NCBI GenBank assembly: GCA_030765065.1
Contig: CM060990.1
Coordinates: 675,489,618 to 675,553,617 of the forward strand
Source of the DNA: Deroplatys truncata
Lineage: Eukaryota > Arthropoda > Insecta > Mantodea > Mantidae
Direction of reading: 5' to 3'
Length of the DNA stretch: 64,000 nt
Position 1 is the stretch's first letter; every line of letters begins with the position of its first letter. The translations under genes and the position numbers were made by a program. Shown in pieces: positions 1 through 13,046 of this stretch. Below the pieces are notes generated by a model. The model saw nothing but the letters and a program-made list of their open reading frames with translations. It had not been told where the DNA came from and did no database searches.

Positions 1-238
1 ACATTTTTCTGTTGTCGAATGAACCATTTCCGAGGTATTCCTTGCTATTTGTTTGAATTTTACAATTGCTATACTTTTTATCAAATTGGAATTCGTTATA
101 CCTTTTTTACTTTCTCTACTACATATAGTTATTAGGGAAGGTATTGCATTCCACCCAAATAATGAACATGGAGAAATTTACCGAATTTACATCCTTTGAC
201 GCCATCTGAATCCAAAGAAAGCATTTTTATAAAACGTT

Positions 239-284
<46 letters not shown>

Positions 285-2575
285 ATGGGTTTAATTTTTG
301 TCTGTGACCAGCATAACCTAAAAACGAAAAGTCGGATAAATACCAAACTTGGTATTTCGGTTTAGTATTTTTCGAAGATGCGCACGAAGATTTTCAGAAG
401 GACCCTCCACCCCAGACTACACTTTACATGGAGCATTTTTTGAAGATTTCGATTTTCTCAAAAATGACTGAGGATTTTGATAAAAATTTCGAGTTGTTAA
501 GATACTTTCATGGTAAATAAAATATATATCGTGCATTTTCTGAGAATATCCCCAATGGTGGTTTTCATTTTTTCTGATTTTTGCAAAACTGGTAAACCGT
601 AAGAGACTGACAACATTTTTCTACACATAAAATGTAGATCTCGTTGAAAAACACAATTTATGTCATATACATTTTCTTTCTTCGAGCGAAATATTTCAGA
701 GACATTCCTTTTTATTTGTTTGAATTTTCCAATACTCATACTTTCTCTCAAATGGGAATTCGATATTCGTTTTTTGCTTTGTCTACTACGCATAGGAATT
801 TGGGCAAGTATTAAATTCCACCCAAAACTTCGATATCGAGATTTAAACGGAAATGTATGGTTTTGAGGCCCCCTGAATCTAAAATAGGCATTTATATAAA
901 ACAGTCCGCGCGATTGTCTGTGTTGATGTGTGGCTGTGAACAGCATTTCTCAAAAACAAAAGGTCAGATAAAAACCAAACTTGGTATTTATGTTTACTAT
1001 CCTCTAAAAATGCGACACAAAGATTTTCCTGAACATACATATCCCCAGACTAGTCTTTAATGGGAATATTTTTCGCAAATTTTAATTTTATCAAAACTGG
1101 CTCTAACGATTTTAATTAAATTACCATAAGTTTAAGATGCTTTCATGGAAAATGAAATGTAGATCTTGAATTTTCTGGGAAAGTCCCCAAAAGTCGTTTT
1201 CATAATACATGAATTTTTCATAACTGATAAACCATAACAGAGAGGGACAAAAGTTTTCTACACACAAAATGTAGATCTCGTTAAAACAGACAATTTATGT
1301 AGTATACATTATTCTGTTGTCGAGTGAACCATTTCCGAGGTATTCCTTGCTATTTGTTTGAATTTTACAATATCTATACGTTTTATCAAATTGGAATTCC
1401 TTATACCTTTTTTACTTTCTCTACTACATATATCTAGTAATTAGGGGAGGTATTGCATTCCACCCAAATATTGTACATCGAGAAATTTACCGCATTTAAA
1501 TGCTTTGACGCCATCTGAATCCAAAGAAAGCAATTTTTATATAAGGTTCCGTGTGCGTGTGTGTGTGTCTGATTGTGTTTAATTTGTGCCTGTGAACAGC
1601 ATAACCTGAAAATGAAAAGTCGAATAAATACCAAACTTGGTATTTAGGTTTAGTATCTGTCGAAGATGCGACACGAAGATTTTCAGAAGGTCCCTCCACC
1701 CCAGACTACACTTTACATGGAGCATTTTTTGAAGATTTCGATTTTCTCAAAAATGACTTAGGATTTTGATTAAAATATCATGTTTTTAAGATACTTTCAT
1801 GGTAAATAAAATGTATATCGTGCATTTTCTGAGAATATCCCCAAAAGACGTTTTCATTTTTTATGAATATTGCAAAACTGGTGAACCGTAAGAGACTGAC
1901 AACATTTTTCTACACATAAAATGTAGATCTCTTTGAAAAACACAATTTATGTCATATACATTTTCATTTTTCGGGCGAACGATTTCAGAGACATTCCTTT
2001 TTATTTGTTTGAATTTTCCAATACTCACACTTTCTCCCAAATGGGAATTCGATATTCGTTTTTTGGTTTGTCTACTACGCATAGTAAGTAGGGCAAGTAT
2101 TAAATTCCACCCGAGAATTCGATATCGAGACTTAACCTGAAATGCATGTTTTGAGGCCATCTGAATCTAAAATAGGCGTTTTTATAAAACGGTTCGCTTG
2201 GGTGTCTGTGTAGATGTGTGTCTGTTTACAGCATTTCTCAAAAACGAAAGGTCAGATAAATACCAAACTTGGTATTTAGGTTTAGTATCCTCTAAAGATG
2301 CGACACAAAGATTTTCCTAAAAATACATATCCCCAGACTACTCTTTACATGGGAACATTTTTCGAAAATTTTAATTTTCTCAAAACTGGCTCTAACGATT
2401 TTAATTAAATTATCATGTGTTTAATATGCTTTCATGGAAAAAGAAAAGTAGATCTTGAATTTTCTGGAAAGTCCCCAAAAGTCGTTTTCATAACTAATAA
2501 ACCATAAGAGAGAGGGACAAACGTTTTCTACATACAAAATGTAGATCTCGTTAAAACACACATTTTATGTAATAT
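1..2575 (+). repeat. Satellite tetramer, left-edge copy (A-B-C-D)
   Basis: Complete A-B-C-D unit at the left window edge; A 1-668, B 669-1305, C 1306-1957, D 1958-2575. The GT tract of A is 241-283 (43 nt). A and B match version a of the regular array (ATCCTTTGAC in A, TTTATATAAAACAG in B), but D carries its own differences such as TTTTTTGGTTTG, so this copy is not as homogenised as those beyond 7.6 kb. Confidence 0.9.
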
Positions 2576-2813
2576 ACATTTTTCTGTTGTCGAATGAACC
2601 ATTTCCGAGGTATTCCTTGCTATTTGTTTGAATTTTACAATTGCTATACTTTTTATCAAATTGGAATTCGTTATACCTTTTTTACTTTCTTTACTACATA
2701 TAATTATTAGGGAAGCTATTGCATTCCACCCAAATAATGAACATGGAGAAATTTACCGAATTTACATGCTTTGACGCCATCTGAATCCAAAGAAAGCATT
2801 TTTATAAAACGTT

Positions 2814-2844
<31 letters not shown>

Positions 2845-3945
2845 GATGGGTTTAATTTGTGGCTGTGACCAGCATAACCTAAAAACGAAAAGTCGGATAA
2901 ATACCAAACTTGGTATTTCGGTTTAGTATTTTTCGAAGATGCGGCACGAAGATTTTCAGAAGGTCCCTCCACCCCAGACTATACTTTACATGGATCATTT
3001 TTTGAAGGTTTTGATTTTCTCAAAAATGACAGGATTTTGATAAAAATTTCGAGTTGGTAAGATACTTTCATGGTACATAAAATATATATCGTGCATTTTC
3101 TGAGAATATCCCCAATGGTGGTTTTCATTTTTTCTGATTTTTGCAAAACTGGTAAACCGTAAGAGACTGACAACATTTTTCTACACATAAAATGTAGATC
3201 TCTTTGAAAAACACAATTTATGTCATATACATTTTCTTTCTTCGAGCGAAATATTTCAGAGACATTCCTTTTTATTTGTTTGAATTTTCCAATACTCATA
3301 CTTTCTCTCAAATGGGAATTCGATATTCGTTTTTTGCTTTGTCTACTACGCATAGGAATTTGGGCAAGTATTAAATTCCCCCCAAGACTTCGATATCGAG
3401 ATTTAACCGGAAGTGCATGTTTTGAGGCCCCCTGAATCTAAAATAGGCATTTTTATAAAACTGTCCGCGGGAGTGTTTGTGTTGATGTGTGTCTGTGAAC
3501 AGCATTTCTCAAAAATAAAAGGTCAGATAAAAACCAAACTTGGTATTTAGGTTTACTATCCTCTAAAGATGCGACACAAAGATTTTCCAAAAATACATAT
3601 CCCCAGACTACTCTTTACATGGGAACATTTATCGGAAATTTTCATTTTCTCAAAACTGGCTCTAACGATTTTAATTAAATTACCATGTGTTTAAAATGCT
3701 TTCATTACATTTTCCTCTTGTCGAGTGAACCAGTTCCGTGTTATTCCTTGCTTTTTGTTTGAATTTTACAATACCTCTACTTTTTCTGAAATCGGAATTC
3801 GTTATTCCGTTTTTACTTTCTCTATATATAGTAATTAGGGGAGGTGTAGCATTCCACCCAAATATTGAACATCGAGAAATATACCGAATTTACGTGCTTT
3901 GACGCCATCTGAATCCAAAGAAAGCATTTTTATAAAAGGTTCCGT

Positions 3946-4007
<62 letters not shown>

Positions 4008-6530
4008 ATGTGTTTAATTTGTGCCTGTGAACAGCATAACTTGAAAATGAAAAGTCGAATAAATACCAAGCTTCGTATTTAGGTTTAGTACCTTTCGAAG
4101 ATGCGACACGAGGATTTTCAGAAAGTCCCTCCACCCCAGACTACACTTTACATGGAGCATTTTTTGAAGATTTCGATTTTCTCAAAAATGACTTAGGATT
4201 ATGATTAAAATATCATGTTTTTAAGATACTTTCATGGTAAATAAAATGTATATCGTGCATTTTCTGAGAATATCCCCAAAGGACGTTTTCATTTTTTATG
4301 AATTTTGCAAAACTGGTAAACCGTAAGAGACTGACAACATTTTTCTACACATAAAATGTAGATCTCTTTGAAAAACACAATTTATGTCATATACATTTTC
4401 TTTTTTCGGGCGAACCATTTCAGAGACATTCCTTTTTATTTGTTGGAATTTTCCAATACTCACACTTTCTCTCAAATGGGAATTCGATATTCGTTTTTTG
4501 CTTTGTCTACTACGCATAGGAATTTGGGCAAGTATTAAATTCCACCCAAAACTTCGATATCGAGATTTAAACGGAAATGTATGTTTTGAGGCCCCCTGAA
4601 TCTAAAATAAGCATTTTTATAAAACGGTCCGCGCGAGTGTCTGTGTTGATGTGTGGCTGTGAACAGCATTTCTCAAAACAAAAGGTCAGATAAAAACCAA
4701 ACTTGGTATTTAGGTTTACTATCCTCTAAAGATGCGACACAAAGATTTTCCTAAAAATACATATCTCCAGACTAGTCTCTACATGGGAATATTTTTCGCA
4801 AATTTTAATTTTCTCAAAACTGGTTCTAACGATTTTAATTAAATTACCATGTGTTTAAGATGCTTTCATGGAAAATGAAATGTAGATCTTGAATTTTCTG
4901 GGAAAGTACCCAAAAGTCTTTTCATAATGAATGAATTTTTCATAACTGATAAACCATAAGAGAGAGGGACAAAAGTTTTCTACACACAAAATGTAGATCT
5001 CGTTAAAACAGACAGTTTATGTAGTATACATTATTCTGTTGTCGAGTGAACCATTTCCGAGGTATTCCTTGCTATTTGTTTGAATTTTACAATATCTATA
5101 CGTTTTATCAATTTGGAATTCGTTATACCTTTTTTACTTTCTCTACTACATATAGTAATTAGGGGAGGTATTGCATTCCACCCAAATATTGTACATCGAG
5201 AAATTTACCGCATTTAAATGCTTTGACGCCATCTGAATCCAAAAAAAGCATTTTTATATAAGGTTCCGTGTGCGTGAGTGTGTGTCTGATTGTGTTTAAT
5301 TTGTGCCTGTGAACAGCATAACCTGAAAATGAAAAGTCGAATAAATACCAAACTTGGTATTTAGATTTAGTACCTTTCGAAGATGCGACACGAAGAGTTT
5401 CAGAAGGTCCCTCCACCCCAGACTACACTTTACATTGAGCATTTTTTGAAGATTTCGATTTTCTCAAAAATGACTTAGGATTTTGTTTAAAATATCATGT
5501 TTTTAAGATACTTTCATGGTAAATAAAATGTATATCGTGCATTTTCTGAGAATATCCCCAAAAGACGTTTTCATTTTTTATGAATATTGCAAAACTGGTG
5601 AACCGTAAGAGACTGACAACATTTTTCTACACATAAAATGTAGATCTCTTTGAAAAACACAATTTATGTCATATACATTTTCATTTTTCGGGCGAGCGAT
5701 TTCAGAGACATTCCTTTTTATTTGTTTGAATTTTCCAATACTCACACTTTCTCCCAAATGGGAATTCGATATTCGTTTTTTGCTTTGTCTACTACGCATA
5801 GTAAGTAGGGCAAGTATTAAATTCCACCCGAGACTTCGATATCGAGACTTAACCTGAAATGCATGTTTTGAGGCCATCTGAATCTAAAATAGGCATTTTT
5901 ATAAAACGGTTCGTTTAGTGTCTGTGTAGATGTGTGTCTGTTTACAGCATTTCTCAAAAACGAAAGGTCAGATAAATACCAAACTTGGTATTTAGGTTTA
6001 GTATCCTCTAAAGATCCGACACAAAGATTTTCCTAAAAATACATATCCCCAGACTACTCTTTACATGGGAACATTTTTCGAAAATTTTAATTTTCTCAAA
6101 ACTGGCTCTAACGATTTTAATTAAATTATCATGTGTTTAATATGCTTTCTTGGAAAAAGAAAAGTAGATCTTGAATTTTCTGGAAAGTCCCCAAAAGTCG
6201 TTTTCATAACTAATAAACCATAAGAGAGAGGGACAAACGTTTTCTACACACAAAATGTAGATCTCGTTAAAACACACATTTTATGTAATATACATTTTTC
6301 TGTTGTCGAATGAACCATTTCCGAGGTATTCCTTGCTACTTGTTTGAATTTTACAATTGCTATACTTTTTATCAAATTGGAATTCGTTATACCTTTTTTA
6401 CTTTCTCTACTACATATAGTTATTAGGGAAGGTATTGCATTCCACCCAAATAATGAACATGGAGAAATTTACCGAATTTAAATGCTTTGACGCCATCTGA
6501 ATCCAAAGAAAGCATTTTTATTAAACGTTT

Positions 6531-6572
<42 letters not shown>

Positions 6573-7594
6573 GATGGGTTTAATTTTTGTCTGTGACCAG
6601 CATAACCTAAAAACGAAAAGTCGGATAAATACCAAACTTGGTATTTCGGTTTAGTATTTTTCGATGATGCGCACAAAGATTTTCAGAAGGACCCTCCTCC
6701 CCAGACTACACTTTACATGGAGCATTTTTTGAAGATTTCGATTTTCTCAAAAATGACTCAGGATTTTGATAAAAATTTCGAGTTGTTAAGATACTTTCAT
6801 GGTAAATAAAATATATATCGTGCATTTTCTGAGAATATCTCCAATGGTGGTTCTCATTTTTTCTGATTTTTGCAAAACTGGTAAACCGTAAGAGATTGAC
6901 AACATTTTTCTACACATAAAATGTAGATCTCGTTGAAAAACACAATTTATGTCATATACATTTTCTTTCTTCGAGCGAAATATTTCAGAGACATTCCTTT
7001 TTATTTGTTTGAATTTTCCAATACTCATACTTTCTCTCAAATGGGAATTCGATATTCGTTTTTTGCTTTGTCTACTACGCATAGGAATTTGGGCAAGTAT
7101 TAAATTCCACCCAAAACTTCGATATCGAGATTTAAACGGAAATGTATGTTTTGAGGCCCCCTGATTCTAAAATAGGCATTTTTATAAAACGGTCCGCGCG
7201 AGTGTCTGTGTTGATGTGTGGCTGTGAACAGCATTTCTCAAAAACAAAAGGTCAGATAAAAACCAAACTTGGTATTTAGGTTTACTATCCTCTAAAGATG
7301 CGACACAAAGATTTTCCTAAAAATACATATCCCTAGACTACTCTTTACATGGGAACATTTTTCGAAAATTTTAATTTTCTCAGAACTGGCTCTAACGATT
7401 TTAATTAAATTATCATGTGTTTAAGATGCTTTCATGGAAAAAGAAATGTAGATCTTGAATTTTCTGGAAAGTCCCCAAAAGTCGTTTTCATACTGAATGA
7501 ATTTTTCATAACTGATAAACCATAAGAGAGAGGGACAAACGTTTTCTACACACAAAATTGTAGATCTCGTTAAAACACACAATTTATGTAACAT
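2576..7594 (+). repeat. Irregular satellite block with rearranged monomers
   Basis: Monomer order departs from A-B-C-D. A is 2576-3228 and B starts at 3229. B is cut near 3705: after TTAAAATGCTTTCAT the usual stretch up to the next monomer is missing, shortening the dimer to about 1.16 kb. The next monomer (about 3706-4392) mixes features: a long A-like GT tract (about 3944-4006) with C-like flanks (TTTAATTTGTGCCTGTG). The monomer at 4393 begins like D (TTCGGGCGAACC) and ends like B (GGAATTTGGGCAAG), a D/B hybrid. Then come C (about 5024), D (5675), A (6292) and B (6958), and this B is followed by another A at 7595 rather than by C. GT tracts lie at 2816-2844 and 6533-6568. Confidence 0.85.
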
Positions 7595-7832
7595 ACATTT
7601 TTCTGTTGTCGAATGAACCATTTCCGAGGTATTCCTTGCTATTTGTTTGAATTTTACAATTGCTATACTTTTTATCAAATTGGAATTCGTTATACCTTTT
7701 TTACTTTCTCTACTACATATAGTTATTAGGGAAGGTATTGCATTCCACCCAAATAATGAACATGGAGAAATTTACCGAATTTACATCCTTTGACGCCATC
7801 TGAATCCAAAGAAAGCATTTTTATAAAACGTT

Positions 7833-7870
<38 letters not shown>

Positions 7871-10178
7871 ATGGGTTTAATTTTTGTCTGTGACCAGCAT
7901 AACCTAAAAACGAAAAGTCGGATAAATACCAAACTTGGTATTTCGGTTTAGTATTTTTCGAAGATGCGCACGAAGATTTTCAGAAGGACCCTCCACCCCA
8001 GACTACACTTTACATGGAGCATTTTTTGAAGATTTCGATTTTCTCAAAAATGACTGAGGATTTTGATAAAAATTTCGAGTTGTTAAGATACTTTCATGGT
8101 AAATAAAATATATATCGTGCATTTTCTGAGAATATCCCCAATGGTGGTTTTCATTTTTTCTGATTTTTGCAAAACTGGTAAACCGTAAGAGACTGACAAC
8201 ATTTTTCTACACATAAAATGTAGATCTCGTTGAAAAACACAATTTATGTCATATACATTTTCTTTCTTCGAGCGAAATATTTCAGAGACATTCCTTTTTA
8301 TTTGTTTGAATTTTCCAATACTCATACTTTCTCTCAAATGGGAATTCGATATTCGTTTTTTGCTTTGTCTACTACGCATAGGAATTTGGGCAAGTATTAA
8401 ATTCCACCCAAAACTTCGATATCGAGATTTAAACGGAAATGTATGGTTTTGAGGCCCCCTGAATCTAAAATAGGCATTTATATAAAACGGTCCGCGCGAT
8501 TGTCTGTGTTGATGTGTGGCTGTGAACAGCATTTCTCAAAAACAAAAGGTCAGATAAAAACCAAACTTGGTATTTATGTTTACTATCCTCTAAAAATGCG
8601 ACACAAAGATTTTCCTGAACATACATATCCCCAGACTAGTCTTTAATGGGAATATTTTTCGCAAATTTTAATTTTATCAAAACTGGCTCTAACGATTTTA
8701 ATTAAATTACCATAAGTTTAAGATGCTTTCATGGAAAATGAAATGTAGATCTTGAATTTTCTGGGAAAGTCCCCAAAAGTCGTTTTCATAATACATGAAT
8801 TTTTCATAACTGATAAACCATAACAGAGAGGGACAAAAGTTTTCTACACACAAAATGTAGATCTCGTTAAAACAGACAATTTATGTAGTATACATTATTC
8901 TGTTGTCGAGTGAACCATTTCCGAGGTATTCCTTGCTATTTGTTTGAATTTTACAATATCTATACGTTTTATCAAATTGGAATTCCTTATACCTTTTTTA
9001 CTTTCTCTACTACATATATCTAGTAATTAGGGGAGGTATTGCATTCCACCCAAATATTGTACATCGAGAAATTTACCGCATTTAAATGCTTTGACGCCAT
9101 CTGAATCCAAAGAAAGCAATTTTTATATAAGGTTCCGTGTGCGTGTGTGTGTGTCTGATTGTGTTTAATTTGTGCCTGTGAACAGCATAACCTGAAAATG
9201 AAAAGTCGAATAAATACCAAACTTGGTATTTAGGTTTAGTATCTGTCGAAGATGCGACACGAAGATTTTCAGAAGGTCCCTCCACCCCAGACTACACTTT
9301 ACATGGAGCATTTTTTGAAGATTTCGATTTTCTCAAAAATGACTTAGGATTTTGATTAAAATATCATGTTTTTAAGATACTTTCATGGTAAGTAAAATGT
9401 ATATCGTGCATTTTCTGAGAATATCCCCAAAAGACGTTTTCATTTTTTATGAATTTTGCAAAACTGGTAAACCGTAAGAGACTGACAACATTTTTCTACA
9501 CATAAAATGTAGATCTCTTTGAAACACACAATTTATGTCATATACATTTTCTTTTTTCGGGCGAACCATTTCAGAGACATTCCTTTTTATTTGTTTGAAT
9601 TTTCCAATACTCACACTTTCTCCCAAATGGGAATTCGATATTCGTTTTTTGCTTTGTCTACTACGCATAGTAAGTAGGGCAAGTGTTAAATTCCACCCGA
9701 GAATTCGATATCGAGACTTAAACTGAAATGCATGTTTTGAGGCCATCTGAATCTAAAATAGGCATTTTTATAAAACGGTTCGTTTAGTGTCTGTGTAGAT
9801 GTGTGTCTGTTTACAGCATTTCTCAAAAACGAAAGGTCAGATAAATACCAAACTTGGTATTTAGGTTTAGTATCCTCTAAAGATGCGACACAAAGATTTT
9901 CCTAAAAATACATATCCCCAGACTACTCTTTACATGGGAACATTTTTCGAAAATTTTAATTTTCTCAAAACTGGCTCTAACGATTTTAATTAAATTATCA
10001 TGTGTTTAAGATGCTTTCATGGAAAAAGAAATGTAGATCTTGAATTTTCTGGAAAGTCCCCAAAAGTCGTTTTCATACTGAATGAATTTTTCATAACTGA
10101 TAAACTATAAGAGAGAGGGACAAACGTTTTCTACACACAAAATGTAGATCTCGTTAAAACACACAATTTATGTAATAT
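7595..10178 (+). repeat. Satellite tetramer 1, version a
   Basis: First fully regular tetramer, 2,584 bp. Version a marks: ATCCTTTGAC in A, GTTGTTAAGATAC and TTTATATAAAACGG in B, TATATCTAGTAATTAGG in C. GT tract 7835-7869 (35 nt). Its D is form D1 (CGTTTAGTGTCTG, AACTATAAGAG), the form that precedes version b. Confidence 0.93.
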
Positions 10179-10415
10179 ACATTTTTCTGTTGTCGAATGA
10201 ACCATTTCAGAGTATTCCATGCTATTTGTTTGAATTTTACAAGTGCTATACTTTTTATCAAATTGGAATTCGTTATACCTTTTTTACTTTCTCTACTACA
10301 TATAGTTATTAGGGAAGGTATTGCATTCCACCCAAATAATGAACATGGAGAAATTTACCGAATTTACATGCTTTGACGCCATCTGAATCCAAAGAAAGCA
10401 TTTTTATAAAACGTT

Positions 10416-10463
<48 letters not shown>

Positions 10464-12770
10464 ATGGGTTTAATTTTTGTCTGTGACCAGCATAACCTAA
10501 AGACGAAAAGTCGGATAAATACCAAACTTGGTATTTCAGTTTAGTATAATTCGAAGATGCACACGAAGATTTTCAGAAGGACCCTCCACCCAGACTACAC
10601 TTTAAATGGAGCATTTTTTGAAGATTTCGATTTTCTCAAAAATGACTGAGGATTTTTATAAAAATTTCGAGTTGTAAAGATACTTTCATGGTAAATAAAA
10701 TATATATCGTGCATTTTCTGAGAATATCCCCAATGGTGGTTTTCATTTTTTCTGATTTTTGCAAAACTGGTAAACCGTAAGAGACTGACAACATTTTTCT
10801 ACACATAAAATGTAGATCTCGTTGAAAAACACAATTTATGTCATATACATTTTCTTTCTTCGAGCGAAATATTTCAGAGACATTCCTTTTTATTTGTTTG
10901 AATTTTCCAATACTCATACTTTCTCTCAAATGGGAATTCGATATTCGTTTTTTGCTTTGTCTACTACGCATAGGAATTTGGGCAAGTATTAAATTCCACC
11001 CAAAACTTCGATATCGAGATTTAAACGGAAATGTATGGTTTTGAGGCCCCCTGAATCTAAAATAGGCATTTTTATAAAACGGTCCGCGCGATTGTCTGTG
11101 TTCATGTGTGGCTGTGAACAGCATTTCTCAAAAACAAAAGGTCAGATAAAAACCAAACTTGGTATTTAGGTTTACTATCCTCTAAAAATGCGACACAAAG
11201 ATTTTCCTAAACATACATATCCCCAGACTAGTCTTTAAATGGGAATATTTTTCGCAAATTTTAATTTTCTCAAAACTGGCTCTAACGATTTTAATTAAAT
11301 TACCATAAGTTTAAGATGCTTTCATGGAAAATGAAATGTAGATCTTGAATTTTCTGGAAAGTCCCCAAAAGTCGTTTTCATACTGAATTAATTTTTCATA
11401 ACTGATAAACCATAACAGAGAGGGACAAAAGTTTTCTACACACAAAATGTAGATCTCGTTAAAACAGACAATTTAAGTACTATACATTATTCTGTTGTCG
11501 AGTGAACCATTTCCGAGGTATTCCTTGCTATTTGTTTGAATTTTACAATATCTATACGCTTTATTAAATTGGAATTCCTTATACCTTTTTTACTTTCTCT
11601 ACTACATATAGTAATTAGGGGAGGTATTGCATTCCACCCAAATATTGTACATCGAGAAATTTACCGCATTTAAATGCTTTGACGCCATCTGAATCCAAAG
11701 AAAGCAATTTTTATATAAGGTTCCGAGTGCGTGTGTGTGTGTGTCTGATTGTGTTTAATTTGTGCCTGTGAACAGCATAACCTGAAAATGAAAAGTCGAA
11801 TAAATACCAAACTTGGTATTTAGGTTTAGTATCTGTCGAAGATGGGACACGAAGATTTTCAGAAGGTCCCTCCACCCCAGACTACACTTTACATGGAGCA
11901 TTTTTTGAAGATTTCGATTTTCTCAAAAATGACTTAGGATTTTGATTAAAATATCATGTTTTTAAGATACTTTCATGGTAAGTAAAATGTATATCGTGCA
12001 TTTTCTGAGAATATCCCCAAAAGACGTTTTCATTTTTTATGAATTTTGCAAAACTGGTAAACCGTAAGAGACTGACAACATTTTTCTACACATAAAATGT
12101 AGATCTCTTTGAAAAACACAATTTATGTCATATACATTTTCTTTTTTCGGGCGAACCATTTCAGAGACATTCCTTTTTATTTGTTTGAATTTTCCAATAC
12201 TCACACTTTCTCCCAAATGGGAATTCGATATTCGTTTTTTGCTTTGTCTACTACGCATAGTAAGTAGGGCAAGTATTAAATTCCACCCGAGAATTCGATA
12301 TCGAGACTTAACCTGAAATGCATGTTTTGAGGCCATCTGAATCTAAAATAGGCATTTTTATAAAACGGTTCGCTTGAGTGTCTGTGTAGATGTGTGTCTG
12401 TTTACAGCATTTCTCAAAAACGAAAGGTCAGATAAATACCAAACTTGGTATTTAGGTTTAGTATCCTCTAAAGATGCGACACAAAGATTTTCCTAAAAAT
12501 ACATATCCTCAGACTACTCTTTACATGGGAACATTTTTCGAAAATTTTAATTTTCTCAAAACTGGCTCTAACGATTTTAATTAAATTATCATGTGTTTAA
12601 GATGCTTTCATGGAAAAAGAAATGTAGATCTTGAATTTTCTGGAAAGTCCCCAAAAGTCGTTTTCATACTGAATGAATTTTTCATAACTGATAAACCATA
12701 AGAGAGAGGGACAAACGTTTTCTACACACAAAATTGTAGATCTCGTTAAAACACACAATTTATGTAACAT
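10179..12770 (+). repeat. Satellite tetramer 2, version b
   Basis: 2,592 bp. Version b marks: CAGAGTATTCCATGC and ACAAGTGCTATAC in A, GTTGTAAAGATAC in B, AATTTAAGTACTATAC and TACGCTTTATTAAATTGG in C. GT tract 10418-10462 (45 nt). D is form D2 (CGCTTGAGTGTCTG, AAAATTGTAGATC), the form that precedes version a. Confidence 0.93.
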
Positions 12771-13008
12771 ACATTTTTCTGTTGTCGAATGAACCATTTC
12801 CGAGGTATTCCTTGCTATTTGTTTGAATTTTACAATTGCTATACTTTTTATCAAATTGGAATTCGTTATACCTTTTTTACTTTCTCTACTACATATAGTT
12901 ATTAGGGAAGGTATTGCATTCCACCCAAATAATGAACATGGAGAAATTTACCGAATTTACATCCTTTGACGCCATCTGAATCCAAAGAAAGCATTTTTAT
13001 AAAACGTT

Positions 13009-13046
<38 letters not shown>

